DNA of 46,788 nucleotides from a virus: positions 1 through 46,788 of the IMG/VR virus record IMGVR_UViG_3300045970_001344, one strand, 5' to 3'. How positions within the stretch are numbered: position 1 is the first letter of the stretch; each line of letters opens with the position of its first letter. The notes below the pieces were generated by a model, which saw only the letters and a program-made list of their open reading frames with translations, made no database searches and had not been told where the DNA came from. The translations under genes were made by a program, and so were the position numbers. Positions 20,460-27,895 of the stretch are shown here, piece after piece.

Positions 20460-20462
20460 ATA
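20457..20462 (+). promoter_or_regulatory. Late promoter (ATAAATAG)
   Basis: GATAAATAG overlaps the dehydrogenase stop, 25 bp before the ATG at 20488. Confidence 0.55.
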
Positions 20463-20487
20463 GATCGTCAACAACTAGGAGAACCAC

Positions 20488-20601
20488 ATGATTGACTTCG
20501 TAATCGGCGTTGCAGTAGGCACCGCGTTCGCACCATTCTGGATGATGGTCTACAATAGCTACATCAAGCCAACAGTAGAGAAGATCCTCACCAAGAAGTA
20601 A
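20488..20601 (+). CDS. Very small membrane protein
   Basis: 37 aa after AGGAG: one hydrophobic helix (FVIGVAVGTAFAPFWMMVY) and a basic tail ending KKILTKK-like. Single-span phage microprotein; role unknown. Good ribosome site and late promoter support it. Confidence 0.6.
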   Translation: MIDFVIGVAVGTAFAPFWMMVYNSYIKPTVEKILTKK

Positions 20602-20603
20602 AC

Positions 20604-20741
20604 ATGGAACTCACATTCGATGTCATCAACGGTCTGTGCTTCGGCATAGAGTATGTCTCAGCGGATCCAGATAGTGATCTGCCGAATGCTTGCGTGATTG
20701 TCGAGTTTGCATGCTTTCGTTGGATCATCGAGTTTGTCTAG
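20604..20741 (+). CDS. Very small hypothetical protein
   Basis: 45 aa, 2 bp after the previous stop: MELTFDVINGLCFGIEYV at the start, aromatic and acidic, ending RWIIEFV. Supported only by position between a coupled upstream gene and a terminator. Confidence 0.5.
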   Translation: MELTFDVINGLCFGIEYVSADPDSDLPNACVIVEFACFRWIIEFV

Positions 20742-20772
20742 CTAGATCTATCAGAACAGTTCACACCTTGGC

Positions 20773-20811
20773 ACGGGGTCCTGTTTCAACAAGCAGGACC
20801 CCGTTGTTGTT
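20773..20811 (+). terminator. Intrinsic terminator
   Basis: ACGGGGTCCTG / CAGGACCCCGT stem with a 10-nt loop, followed by TGTTGTT. Confidence 0.85.
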
Positions 20812-20829
20812 ACAGGTTACAGATCCATG

Positions 20830-20858
20830 TGTACAAGTACACCCATACAGGTTATAAT
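20830..20858 (+). promoter_or_regulatory. Early promoter, leaderless configuration
   Basis: GTTACA box (20816-20821), TGTACA (20830-20835), 17 bp, TATAAT (20853-20858); the ATG is at 20864. Confidence 0.75.
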
Positions 20859-20863
20859 GCATC

Positions 20864-21313
20864 ATGCATGAAATAGACGAAAGTGGTTATGAAAAGCGGG
20901 CGCGGGCTGGATTGATCCCGTACCTACGGATTGAGGGGACTGTTCCGCAGTACCTCATGATGGTCAGCTCAGATCCGAAGTTTGGTGGTCCTCGTCCGAT
21001 GATCAGCAAGGGGAAGATCGAAGATGGGGAGACGCCGCTGGAAGGTGCCGTTCGAGAAGCTGAGGAAGAACTCGGCTACCAGATGCGGAATGCCAGAGGC
21101 ACATTGAAGCTGGTCTTTGAAGGTCGAGTTGAACTATACTCGGGCGCATACGACCTGACCGTGTTCGGGGTGGAGATCCAGGACAGGTATGATTTTGGCA
21201 AATGGTGTGACGAAACAGAGTACACCCTTTGGATGACCTTGGAGGAATTTCGGGCCAAGGGTAGAAAGGACCACGTGAGGTTCGTGGAAGAACTAGAAAG
21301 GATGATCACATGA
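20864..21313 (+). CDS. Nudix hydrolase
   Basis: 149 aa. The Nudix box is complete at residues 50-72: GKIEDGE, then REAEEELGY, fitting Gx5Ex7REUxEExGU, which binds metal and cleaves nucleoside-diphosphate-X compounds. The substrate (dNTP clean-up, NAD, capped RNA) is not readable from sequence. It has no ribosome site and starts 5 bp after a -10 box, so it is probably made from a leaderless early mRNA. ATGA overlap with the HNH gene. Confidence 0.9.
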   Translation: MHEIDESGYEKRARAGLIPYLRIEGTVPQYLMMVSSDPKFGGPRPMISKGKIEDGETPLEGAVREAEEELGYQMRNARGTLKLVFEGRVELYSGAYDLTVFGVEIQDRYDFGKWCDETEYTLWMTLEEFRAKGRKDHVRFVEELERMIT

Positions 21314-21900
21314 GCACCAGAATTCTCAAGCTTGACGTAGGCGGAACACCGACTGAGTGGATCTCCCACCAGGACGCGATCGTCTACCACGCAAAGGGCA
21401 ACGTCGCTTGGCAGCTGGGTGAAGGCGAAGGCGATGTCATGTTCCGTGGCGGTGAGAACCGCATGACGGGCCAGATGTCACGCATCGTCACAGCTCCGAT
21501 CATCGCTGTCCGTGGTGAAGGTGGTGCCAAGGCACGCATGCAGAAGACACCAAGTCTGACGAATGCCGACCTCTTCCGTCGGGACCACTACATGTGTGCC
21601 TACTGCGGTGGCATCTTCAAGACGATCAACCTGACGCGTGACCACGTCATTCCCCGTTCACGTGGCGGTCTGGACAAGTGGTCGAACTGCGTCACGGCCT
21701 GCGGTGACTGCAACCACCAGAAGGACGCCCACATGCTCGAGGAGTGTGGCATGACCCTGCTCTACGTGCCGTACGCACCGAACAAGGCTGAGGCCCTGGT
21801 CCTGGAAGGTCGCAACATGCTCGGCTGCCAGATGGAATATCTCAAGAGCTTTGTGCCGGAGCACAGCCGGGTCTGGAGCCACCTGCACCTCGCTCAGTAG
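21310..21900 (+). CDS. HNH endonuclease
   Basis: 196 aa. An unplaced N-terminal domain of about 85 residues, then the HNH core: RRDHYMCAYCG, LTRDHVIPRSRGG, and CVTACGDCNHQKDAHM, with four zinc-binding Cys and the catalytic D-H pair. A DNA nuclease, possibly a free-standing homing enzyme or a host-DNA degrading enzyme. Co-translated with the Nudix gene, so it is probably early. Confidence 0.85.
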   Translation: MSTRILKLDVGGTPTEWISHQDAIVYHAKGNVAWQLGEGEGDVMFRGGENRMTGQMSRIVTAPIIAVRGEGGAKARMQKTPSLTNADLFRRDHYMCAYCGGIFKTINLTRDHVIPRSRGGLDKWSNCVTACGDCNHQKDAHMLEECGMTLLYVPYAPNKAEALVLEGRNMLGCQMEYLKSFVPEHSRVWSHLHLAQ

Positions 21901-21920
21901 TCGGTTAGGGTTGGTTGGTG

Positions 21921-21926
21921 TAAATA
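21921..21926 (+). promoter_or_regulatory. Late promoter (GTAAATAG)
   Basis: TAAATA 27 bp before the ATG at 21954. Confidence 0.5.
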
Positions 21927-21953
21927 GCCAACCAACTCGCTACACGTCTGCCC

Positions 21954-22667
21954 ATGAAGACTTCAGAACTGTTCGAACTACGTACAAACGCGCCCCGACA
22001 GAAGACGGAAAACGTCAAGCGCTACGTTGATGCAAGTGATCCAAAGGGTCGCGCTGAGACCGAGTGGACTTCTGGCCAGGGACATATCCCAAACGGCAAG
22101 CACTACAAGTGGGCGAAAGAGAAGGTCTTCGACAAGGACGGCAAGCCCGTCATGTACAAGCCGTACAGCAACGCACACTACCGCCCAGGTGGTGACCATG
22201 GCCCAGCCGCCGTCATGGGCACCGTTGGTGAGTGGCTTTCCAAGATGGGCGCTACCCGTGAGCACCTTGCACCCGCCCTCGAGAAGGTCCGTTCCTCTCC
22301 AGAATACCACCATGCGATGGCCCTCGGCTTCGAGGACAAGACGAGCGTCGGTGATGCCAAGAACGGCACCCTCAATCTGGTCGGCAGCTACGACAATGGC
22401 TTGATGGGCGAGAAGCCAGTCATGGTTCGTCGAAAGATCCTCGCCAATGGCAACATCCGCACGCAGGCTGACGACCATGACCGACACGGTGGACGTGGCA
22501 CGGCCGCCCATCCAGTGACGATTGACACGCACCCGCACATGGATCCGGTTGACCGCATTGTCCACTCAATGCGTGCCTCCATCGAGCGTGTCACTAAGAT
22601 CTACCAGACACAGTCGAAGCATCACTTCGTACGTGCCCTCCAAAAGCACAAGGACAAGACAAAATGA
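21954..22667 (+). CDS. Putative internal virion protein, capsid-targeting-like N-terminus
   Basis: 237 aa. N-terminus MKTSELFELRTN matches the targeting-like motif with LFE as a possible cut. The rest is hydrophilic, basic and His-rich (HYRPGGDHGP, DDHDRHGGRG, HPVTIDTHPHM), which would suit a DNA-associated head protein or a metal-dependent activity. Own late promoter; ATGA overlap with the next gene. Function unknown. Confidence 0.65.
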   Translation: MKTSELFELRTNAPRQKTENVKRYVDASDPKGRAETEWTSGQGHIPNGKHYKWAKEKVFDKDGKPVMYKPYSNAHYRPGGDHGPAAVMGTVGEWLSKMGATREHLAPALEKVRSSPEYHHAMALGFEDKTSVGDAKNGTLNLVGSYDNGLMGEKPVMVRRKILANGNIRTQADDHDRHGGRGTAAHPVTIDTHPHMDPVDRIVHSMRASIERVTKIYQTQSKHHFVRALQKHKDKTK

Positions 22668-23158
22668 CCCTTAACAAACGGATTAACCACGCAGTAGAGA
22701 GCGTGGGTGCCATCTGCGCAGCAGTGTCATCACTTGCTGCTGCGTGGATCTTGTTCTATGCGCCACTTTGGTGGCTCCTACCACTGATCGGCATCTCATT
22801 CATGGCGTACTATGTGGTCCTACTGGCAGTCGGCTTCATCATCGGCGCGCGCTACAGCCACGAGAAGTGGATCGCCGAGACCACAGGCGATGCGCTGGAG
22901 AAGACGCCCGACGATGCTCAGCTCATTGGCACAGTCATCAATCGTGGCGAGGTAATCGGTCGCTACATGGACCACGACATCCATGAGTGGATCGAGATCA
23001 AGACCACCAAGGGTGTCAAGCGCTTCAACTTCCTCGGAGGTGCGCCCTTCGACCGTGCGGGCAACATGCTGCTTCCTCGCGAGGATGGCTTTGCCTGCCT
23101 CGACACCTGTCTCTACGAGATCGTCAAGGAAGCCGGTCAACCTGAAATCACTTCATGA
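22664..23158 (+). CDS. Membrane protein with cytoplasmic or periplasmic domain
   Basis: 164 aa. Two hydrophobic helices at about 15-35 and 38-62, then a soluble beta-rich domain (residues 75-160). Not a recognised family. Overlaps the preceding gene. Followed by the structured-RNA locus. Confidence 0.65.
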   Translation: MTLNKRINHAVESVGAICAAVSSLAAAWILFYAPLWWLLPLIGISFMAYYVVLLAVGFIIGARYSHEKWIAETTGDALEKTPDDAQLIGTVINRGEVIGRYMDHDIHEWIEIKTTKGVKRFNFLGGAPFDRAGNMLLPREDGFACLDTCLYEIVKEAGQPEITS

Positions 23159-23164
23159 AAAGTG

Positions 23165-23192
23165 TGTACAGTTTGTGCCGGTGGTATAAAAT
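23165..23192 (+). promoter_or_regulatory. Early-type promoter of the structured RNA
   Basis: TGTACA (23165-23170), 16 bp, TAAAAT (23187-23192). Same spacing as the other early promoters. Predicted start near 23199, at the first hairpin. Confidence 0.6.
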
Positions 23193-23194
23193 AG

Positions 23195-23690
23195 CTACAT
23201 GCACTGGAAACAGTGCGTAACGATTGGATGGAACCGATCGGCGATGGTTATCTACTCATGGAGCTACTAGCGGCGAAAGCCAATGGAAGCAAATCGCCAC
23301 CCGTAAGGGTGAAAACAGAATGCAAGACCTGGTGATGTCTTCAATCTCCGTCCCACTCTTTGTTCCCCCTTTCTCTTCAATCGTCCCTATTCATCAACTT
23401 CAACCCGTAGACCGTTGGTATTGGTTATCAACGTCTAAGCACTGTCTCACGTAAGCCCTGTGTTCCATCGCAAGTTGGAAAGCAAGCCGGACAAGCAGAG
23501 CTGGTATCTGTGACGTACTACAGATGTAGGTACTCGTGCCGAATAACGAGTGTAGGTTAGTCTTGTCCGAATACAAGGACGTTTCTGGGGTCGAAATCCA
23601 GACGGCTACCCATCGCCGCAAGATGGGTGTAGGAAGCGGGTCATTGCGACTTAGCGACCGAAGAACCCGATCCCGCCCTTTGTCTACGAG
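23195..23690 (+). ncRNA. Large structured non-coding RNA (about 490 nt)
   Basis: No credible ORF. In order: GCACTG-GAAA-CAGTGC (23201-23216); CGATTGG...CCGATCG (23221-23240); GCGAT...ATCGC (23241-23297) enclosing GGC-GAAA-GCC; ACCC-GTAA-GGGT (23299-23310); AAGAC...GTCTT; a pyrimidine-rich single strand (23342-23395); TTCCA...TGGAA; CGGACAAG...CTTGTCCG (23488-23569) enclosing ATCTGT...ACAGAT and ACTCGT...ACGAGT; a T-arm-like TCTGG-ggtcgaaat-CCAGA (23584-23602); ACCCATC...GATGGGT; a last GCGGG...CCCGC stem before CCTTTGTCT. Several GNRA loops. The next genes encode a mobile GIY-YIG enzyme and a TROVE protein, so a Y-RNA or ornate large RNA is likely. Confidence 0.7.
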
Positions 23691-23715
23691 TTGATTTTGA
23701 TCATTTGGAAAGTAA

Positions 23716-23721
23716 TAAATA
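23716..23721 (+). promoter_or_regulatory. Late promoter (ATAAATAC)
   Basis: AATAAATACA 30 bp before the ATG at 23752. Confidence 0.5.
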
Positions 23722-23751
23722 CATTGTCAGATCCAATAATTAGGACAGTGT

Positions 23752-24495
23752 ATGAAGACAGCGAAAATTTATGTTTTGACAGACCCTCGAGAATCGAGCG
23801 TGATCAAATGTTATGTTGGCAAAAGCATTGAGCCTAAACGTAGATTTAAGAATCACCTGATAGCAAAGGGAGACACCAAACGCGATAGATGGATTAAAAG
23901 TCTACAGCGGCAGAACCTCCTGCCGCTATTGCTAATTCTTGAAGAATGTGCATCTGAGCATCGCAAAGATTGGGAACAGCCGGAACGAAACTGGATTTCT
24001 AAGTACAGGGCTGATGCAAGATATGATGTACTAAATCATACTGGTGGCGGAGAAGGTATTTCAGATATTGATGACGAAACTCGTGGGCGGATGTCTGAAG
24101 CTGCCAAGAAGAGATACATCAATCACAGGGCAATATACGATGCTTCATATGCCAGTGAAGAGCGCAACAGCAAGATATCTGCAAGCCTGACTGGTAAGAA
24201 GCATGAATGGAATAAAGACTTACCGCAAAATCAACCAGGATGGAAACATACCAAAGAAGCAAAGATCGCAATATCATTAGCCGCGACCGCCAACAACTTA
24301 GCAAGGGCTGCGGCTGGAAGATATAAGAAAACTGCTAAACCCAAAATAAAATCATCACGTGATCTAACTGCACCACGTGATGATCTGTGGAAACAACATC
24401 AATCTGAAGCTGCCACTCTTAGGTGGCAACGTTATCGCCAAAGGAAAGAAAATGAGCAGCGTGTACATCAATCATGCGAAGTCGATCTCGGCTAA
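23752..24495 (+). CDS. GIY-YIG homing endonuclease
   Basis: 247 aa. GIY-YIG core: KIYVLTDP then KCYVGKSIEPKRRFKNH, WI.SL, LEEC.SEH and the catalytic E of WEQPERNWI. A NUMOD3-like DNA-binding region follows (GKKHEWNKDLPQNQPGWKHT). AT-rich compared with the TROVE gene. It lies between the structured RNA and the TROVE gene and its last 44 bp overlap the TROVE start, so it appears to have inserted at this locus. Confidence 0.85.
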   Translation: MKTAKIYVLTDPRESSVIKCYVGKSIEPKRRFKNHLIAKGDTKRDRWIKSLQRQNLLPLLLILEECASEHRKDWEQPERNWISKYRADARYDVLNHTGGGEGISDIDDETRGRMSEAAKKRYINHRAIYDASYASEERNSKISASLTGKKHEWNKDLPQNQPGWKHTKEAKIAISLAATANNLARAAAGRYKKTAKPKIKSSRDLTAPRDDLWKQHQSEAATLRWQRYRQRKENEQRVHQSCEVDLG

Positions 24496-26056
24496 GAGCA
24501 GCCTGACACCACAGTCCTTGCCTATCCCCGGGCGTGAACAAGAGATGAAGCAAAACAATGCCGGTGGGTTTACATTTACCCTTGATCAATGGGGCATTTT
24601 GGATAGGTTTCTTTCCATAGGTTCCGAGTCGGCTGGCTACTACGTCGGCCAGAAGGAGACAACTGCCAAGTCGTTCGCGACCGTGAAGGCCTGCATCGCA
24701 GCCGACGGTGTTCGCGTGGTGAACCGCGCCCTCGAGTACTCACTTGCCGGGCGTGCACCGAAGAATGACCCGGCTGTGGTGGTCATCGCTCTCGCAGCGG
24801 TGTACGGTGACGACGTCACCAAGCAAGCGGCCTACGATGCGCTGCCGCGTATCGCCCGTACCGGTACCTGGCTGTTCATGTTCGTGTCGATCCTCGACAG
24901 CCTGGGCAAGTGGAACGCTGCTGCCAAGCGTGGTGTCGCCAAGTGGTACACGTCGAAGGACATGGACAAGCTGGCCCTCCAGCTGCTCAAGTACCAGTCC
25001 CGCAATGGTTGGTCGCACCGTGACGTGCTCCGTCTCGCTCACGTGAAGCCGTCGTCGGACGTGCAGGGCAACCTGTTCCGCTACGCCGTCGGTAAGGAGC
25101 TCGAGCTTGGCGCCGCCGTGCCGCAGCTCCTGGTGGACTTCGAGTACCTGAAGAAGGCCGAGGACGCCAAGACCGTGCTGCGTCTCGTCGAGGGCAACGA
25201 CGCCCTGACCTGGGAGATGGTGCCTTCGCAGTTCCTGAAGGACAAGGATGTGCTCGCTGCTCTGGTGAAGAACATGGGTCTGACGGCAACTATCCGCAAG
25301 CTGGGTGCCCTGACGGCCCATGGCGTGATCGCTCCGCTGTCGGCTGGTTCGAAGGACGTCATCGCGAAGCTGAGCGATGTGGAGGCCCTGCGCAAGCAGC
25401 GCGTTCACCCGATCACGCTGCTGCAGGCCTTCAAGCAGTACCAGGCTGGCCACGGCGAGAAGGGTTCCCTGACCTGGAACGCTGACCAGCGCGTGCTCGA
25501 TGCCATCAACGACGCCTTCTACGCCTCGTTCGCGACGCAGGAGAAGACGAGCGACAGTTACCTGATGGGTGTGGACTGCTCCGGCTCCATGTTCGGCGCG
25601 CACGTCAACGGTTCTCCGAACCTGACGGCTGCTGAAGTCGCTGGCGTCATGGCCCTCGCGGTCGTGAAGAACCAGCCGAACTACTGGATCGGTGGTTTCA
25701 ACACCAAGATGGGCGAACTGAAGATCACGCCAAGCATGCGTCTCGACGCGGTGCTGCAGGTGATGCAGCGCTTCTCGTGGGGTGGCACCGACTGCGCCCT
25801 GCCGATGCTGCACGCAGCACAGCACGGGATGGAGGTGGACAAGTTCGTCACCATCACCGACTCGGAAACTTGGGCAGGTAGCATCCAACCTACACAAGCA
25901 CTGCGTGACTACCGGCAGAAGTTTGGTCGGGCAGCGCGCAATGTTGTCATCGGTACATCCATGACTGAGTTCACGATCGCTGATCCTCTGGACCCTTATC
26001 AGCTTGATGTTGCTGGCTTTGACAGCGCAGCACCGCAGCTCATCGCCCAGCTGTGA
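24452..26056 (+). CDS. rsr: Ro60/TROVE RNA-binding protein
   Basis: 534 aa from the ATG at 24452 with AAGGAAAG upstream. The N-terminal two thirds is a TROVE HEAT-repeat ring (FTLDQWGILDRFL, YYVGQKETTAKS, RTGTWLFMF, NGWSHRDVLRLAH), which binds single-stranded RNA ends in its hole and Y RNA outside. The C-terminus is a von Willebrand A domain with a MIDAS: DCSGS (about 374), GGTD (about 443), TDSE. Bacterial homologues (Rsr) take part in RNA decay and rRNA maturation with Y RNAs. The neighbouring 490-nt RNA is the obvious candidate partner. Confidence 0.92.
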   Translation: MSSVYINHAKSISAKSSLTPQSLPIPGREQEMKQNNAGGFTFTLDQWGILDRFLSIGSESAGYYVGQKETTAKSFATVKACIAADGVRVVNRALEYSLAGRAPKNDPAVVVIALAAVYGDDVTKQAAYDALPRIARTGTWLFMFVSILDSLGKWNAAAKRGVAKWYTSKDMDKLALQLLKYQSRNGWSHRDVLRLAHVKPSSDVQGNLFRYAVGKELELGAAVPQLLVDFEYLKKAEDAKTVLRLVEGNDALTWEMVPSQFLKDKDVLAALVKNMGLTATIRKLGALTAHGVIAPLSAGSKDVIAKLSDVEALRKQRVHPITLLQAFKQYQAGHGEKGSLTWNADQRVLDAINDAFYASFATQEKTSDSYLMGVDCSGSMFGAHVNGSPNLTAAEVAGVMALAVVKNQPNYWIGGFNTKMGELKITPSMRLDAVLQVMQRFSWGGTDCALPMLHAAQHGMEVDKFVTITDSETWAGSIQPTQALRDYRQKFGRAARNVVIGTSMTEFTIADPLDPYQLDVAGFDSAAPQLIAQL

Positions 26057-26172
26057 TCACCAGGATCGACCTCAGCCAAGGCAACCGCATGGTTCGCTTT
26101 GGTTTCGGCCAGAATGGTGGTCGGTGGTTCATCAGGGTAGATCTCTGGTGGGTCGCCTTTCGGCTGAGCTGA
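26053..26172 (+). CDS. Small conserved-looking phage protein
   Basis: 39 aa from a GTG overlapping the TROVE stop (GTGA). RFGFGQNGGRWFIRVDLWWV: an aromatic and Gly pattern I recall from short hypothetical phage proteins, without known function. It ends just before a terminator, which supports it as the last gene of the TROVE operon. Confidence 0.55.
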   Translation: MITRIDLSQGNRMVRFGFGQNGGRWFIRVDLWWVAFRLS

Positions 26173-26174
26173 TG

Positions 26175-26199
26175 AAAGGGCCTTCGGGCCCTTTGTTCT
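26175..26199 (+). terminator. Intrinsic terminator with UUCG loop
   Basis: AAAGGGCC-TTCG-GGCCCTTT followed by GTTCT. Ends the TROVE operon. Confidence 0.9.
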
Positions 26200-26203
26200 G
26201 CCT

Positions 26204-26246
26204 GTTACACTTTGATGATGTACATTCCTGCAGACTGGTGTATAAT
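26204..26246 (+). promoter_or_regulatory. Early promoter, leaderless configuration
   Basis: GTTACACTT (26204-26212), TGTACA (26219-26224), 16 bp, TATAAT (26241-26246); ATG at 26253. The cleanest full example of the composite motif. Confidence 0.8.
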
Positions 26247-26252
26247 GACATC

Positions 26253-26498
26253 ATGGACACCAAAGCAATGCAGTCAGCAGCCTCACCGCTCCCCAACAAT
26301 GCCCCTCCTGTAGGTCGCAACGAGATCATGCAGGTCAAGAGCGGGCCACGAGGGTGGCTTGGTTCTTGCAATGCCTGCGTCGCTGCTGTGTACAAGGTCG
26401 ACGAAGACGGTATCGAGCAGGTAACCGAGATCCAATTTCGGGGTCTGAACTTCCGCCTCTGCCTTGGTTGCCGAGACCAACTGAAGGGAATGCTGTGA
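26253..26498 (+). CDS. Small zinc-ribbon protein
   Basis: 81 aa starting 6 bp after the -10 box, without a ribosome site. Two CxxC pairs, CNAC (about 39) and CLGC (about 71), are likely to bind one zinc. Small early zinc proteins often bind host transcription or replication factors, but no specific family is seen. Overlaps the next gene as GTGA. Confidence 0.65.
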   Translation: MDTKAMQSAASPLPNNAPPVGRNEIMQVKSGPRGWLGSCNACVAAVYKVDEDGIEQVTEIQFRGLNFRLCLGCRDQLKGML

Positions 26499-26695
26499 GT
26501 TGTGAATGTCATCAAATTGGCGGTCGCTTTATCGCTGAAGACCCTGATTGCCCAGCCCATGGGCTGGAGGCCCAACGTGAAGAGCGACGGCGTGATGCAG
26601 TCATCTCTGCCCTCGACGAAGCCCTTGACAGCGAGGATCACGAGCGCATTGAAGATCAGGCACGACAGGCCCTCTACTACCTGAGGTCGCTATAA
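26495..26695 (+). CDS. Small hypothetical protein (GTG start)
   Basis: 66 aa from a GTG overlapping the preceding stop; the in-frame ATG at 26354 is deep inside the preceding gene. The N-terminus CECHQ...CPAHG could bind metal; the rest is a charged helix. Function unknown. Confidence 0.6.
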   Translation: MSCECHQIGGRFIAEDPDCPAHGLEAQREERRRDAVISALDEALDSEDHERIEDQARQALYYLRSL

Positions 26696-26961
26696 TGGTC
26701 GACGCACTGGGTGTTGAGATTGTCCCGGGCGACGTAGTTGTCTTCTCGACGATGGACAGCGCCTCACTCCAGCTGGGCCTCGTAACCAAGTTGACGCCCA
26801 AGGGTCTACGCATCATCTTCCCCAGCAAGTGGGGATCATCCACCCTCAGGGACATGGCCAAGTCTGGCGACAACGTGGCCAAAGTCGACAAGACGGCCGG
26901 CAAGGCTCCCGAGTTTCTCAAGCAGGTCGCCCTGCTGCAGCTCACCAAAGACTTCCAGTAA
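26695..26961 (+). CDS. Small beta-rich protein
   Basis: 88 aa, TAATG junction with the preceding gene. The pattern PGDVVVFST...LQLGLVTKLTPKGLRIIF suggests a small beta barrel (SH3-like), followed by a Lys-rich helix. Function unknown. Confidence 0.65.
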   Translation: MVDALGVEIVPGDVVVFSTMDSASLQLGLVTKLTPKGLRIIFPSKWGSSTLRDMAKSGDNVAKVDKTAGKAPEFLKQVALLQLTKDFQ

Positions 26962-26971
26962 GGACATCACC

Positions 26972-27292
26972 ATGGGTTTCCGCACCATCGTCGCCCTCTC
27001 CAATGATCGCTCCTCGGACTGGGAGCGCAATCCAGATCTGGGCCGGGCCATTATGCAGATCAGTGCGTCCCGCGAGGACCGCACTGGTTCTGCTGAAGCC
27101 ATCGGTCTGACCCTCGTCGAGTGCACGCATGCTGATCACCAATCGCTGATCATCGCCGACGGTTACACAGCCAAGTCTGTCGCCTTCAGCAACTGGCACA
27201 GCGGTCAGACTGAAGAGCAGCGGAACTTGGCCCTGCTGAAGGATCTCGCCGACCGGCTCGGCTACCGCATCTCCAAGAAGCCCGCGCGCTGA
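26972..27292 (+). CDS. Hypothetical protein
   Basis: 106 aa after AAGGA. Alpha/beta, no cysteines of note, ends with a basic tail (RISKKPAR). No recognised domain. Last gene before the next early promoter. Confidence 0.65.
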   Translation: MGFRTIVALSNDRSSDWERNPDLGRAIMQISASREDRTGSAEAIGLTLVECTHADHQSLIIADGYTAKSVAFSNWHSGQTEEQRNLALLKDLADRLGYRISKKPAR

Positions 27293-27296
27293 ACTA

Positions 27297-27338
27297 TTAC
27301 ACTTTAGGTGTGTACAAGATGGTCCGTTGATGTATAAT
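27297..27338 (+). promoter_or_regulatory. Early promoter
   Basis: TTACACTT (27297-27304), TGTACA (27311-27316), 16 bp, TATAAT (27333-27338). Confidence 0.8.
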
Positions 27339-27365
27339 GGATCTATCAACACCGCAGAGGCAATA

Positions 27366-27638
27366 ATGATCAAAGTCAACTACGCGCTCATCGGCACCGT
27401 CGACGGCGCTGAGCAGTTTCGTGAGATCCTGCCGCTCATGATCACTGCCTACCAGCTGAAGACGGAAACGCTCTTCGAGTACTGCCCGCTCCAGGATCGT
27501 CTCGACTTGTCGATCCTGGCTTCGCAGATCGAGGACTGCGCGAAGCACTTCTATGGCCTCGATCCCGAGGACTTCAACACGATGGACGATCTGATCGACG
27601 CCATCCACGGTCTCGACCAACAACTGGAGTTTGCATGA
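27366..27638 (+). CDS. Acidic small protein
   Basis: 90 aa from the ATG at 27366 (GCAGAGG upstream); an in-frame ATG at 27327 lies in the promoter. Strongly acidic and helical in the C-terminal half (DPEDFNTMDDLIDAIHGLD), so possibly a DNA mimic or an inhibitor of a host protein; speculative. ATGA overlap with the prepilin-like gene. Confidence 0.6.
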   Translation: MIKVNYALIGTVDGAEQFREILPLMITAYQLKTETLFEYCPLQDRLDLSILASQIEDCAKHFYGLDPEDFNTMDDLIDAIHGLDQQLEFA

Positions 27639-27868
27639 AACAACGCGGCTTTACCCTCATCGAGCTGATGCTCGTCATCGCAATCCTTGGCATTCTGGCC
27701 TCAGTCGCAGTCTCGCTGTGGCCGGACCATTTTGGCTACACGCCCCCTCCGTCGAACAGTAAGTCGGTGAGTGGAACCCGTTGCATCAACGGCTTCGTCT
27801 TCACGACCGATGCTGATGGCAACACCCGCCCAGCCACTGACCAGGAAGCGAAGGCAGTTGAGTGCTGA
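27635..27868 (+). CDS. Prepilin-like (type IV pilin/pseudopilin) protein
   Basis: 77 aa. The N-terminus MKQRG-FTLIELMLVIAILG is a textbook class III signal: basic leader, cut after Gly5 by prepilin peptidase (PilD), Glu at +5, then the hydrophobic helix that packs in pili. A short globular part follows with two cysteines (about 50 and 77), like the C-terminal disulfide loop of pilins. Much smaller than a major pilin. It may enter or jam the host pilus or type II secretion machinery, for example to block superinfection by pilus-dependent phages; that is inference. Confidence 0.85.
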   Translation: MKQRGFTLIELMLVIAILGILASVAVSLWPDHFGYTPPPSNSKSVSGTRCINGFVFTTDADGNTRPATDQEAKAVEC

Positions 27869-27895
27869 TGGTTGACCAAGCCAAGGAGAACACAA

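Noticed and set aside
23195-23690. Group I intron upstream of the GIY-YIG gene
   Set aside because: I could not find convincing P7/P3 core strings or a split coding exon on either side. A search with intron covariance models is still needed, so it is kept as an unclassified structured RNA.
24740-25897. Long minus-strand reading frames across the TROVE, PrkA and SpoVR genes
   Set aside because: They are shadows produced by high third-position G+C of the real plus-strand genes; they lack ribosome sites and domain matches.
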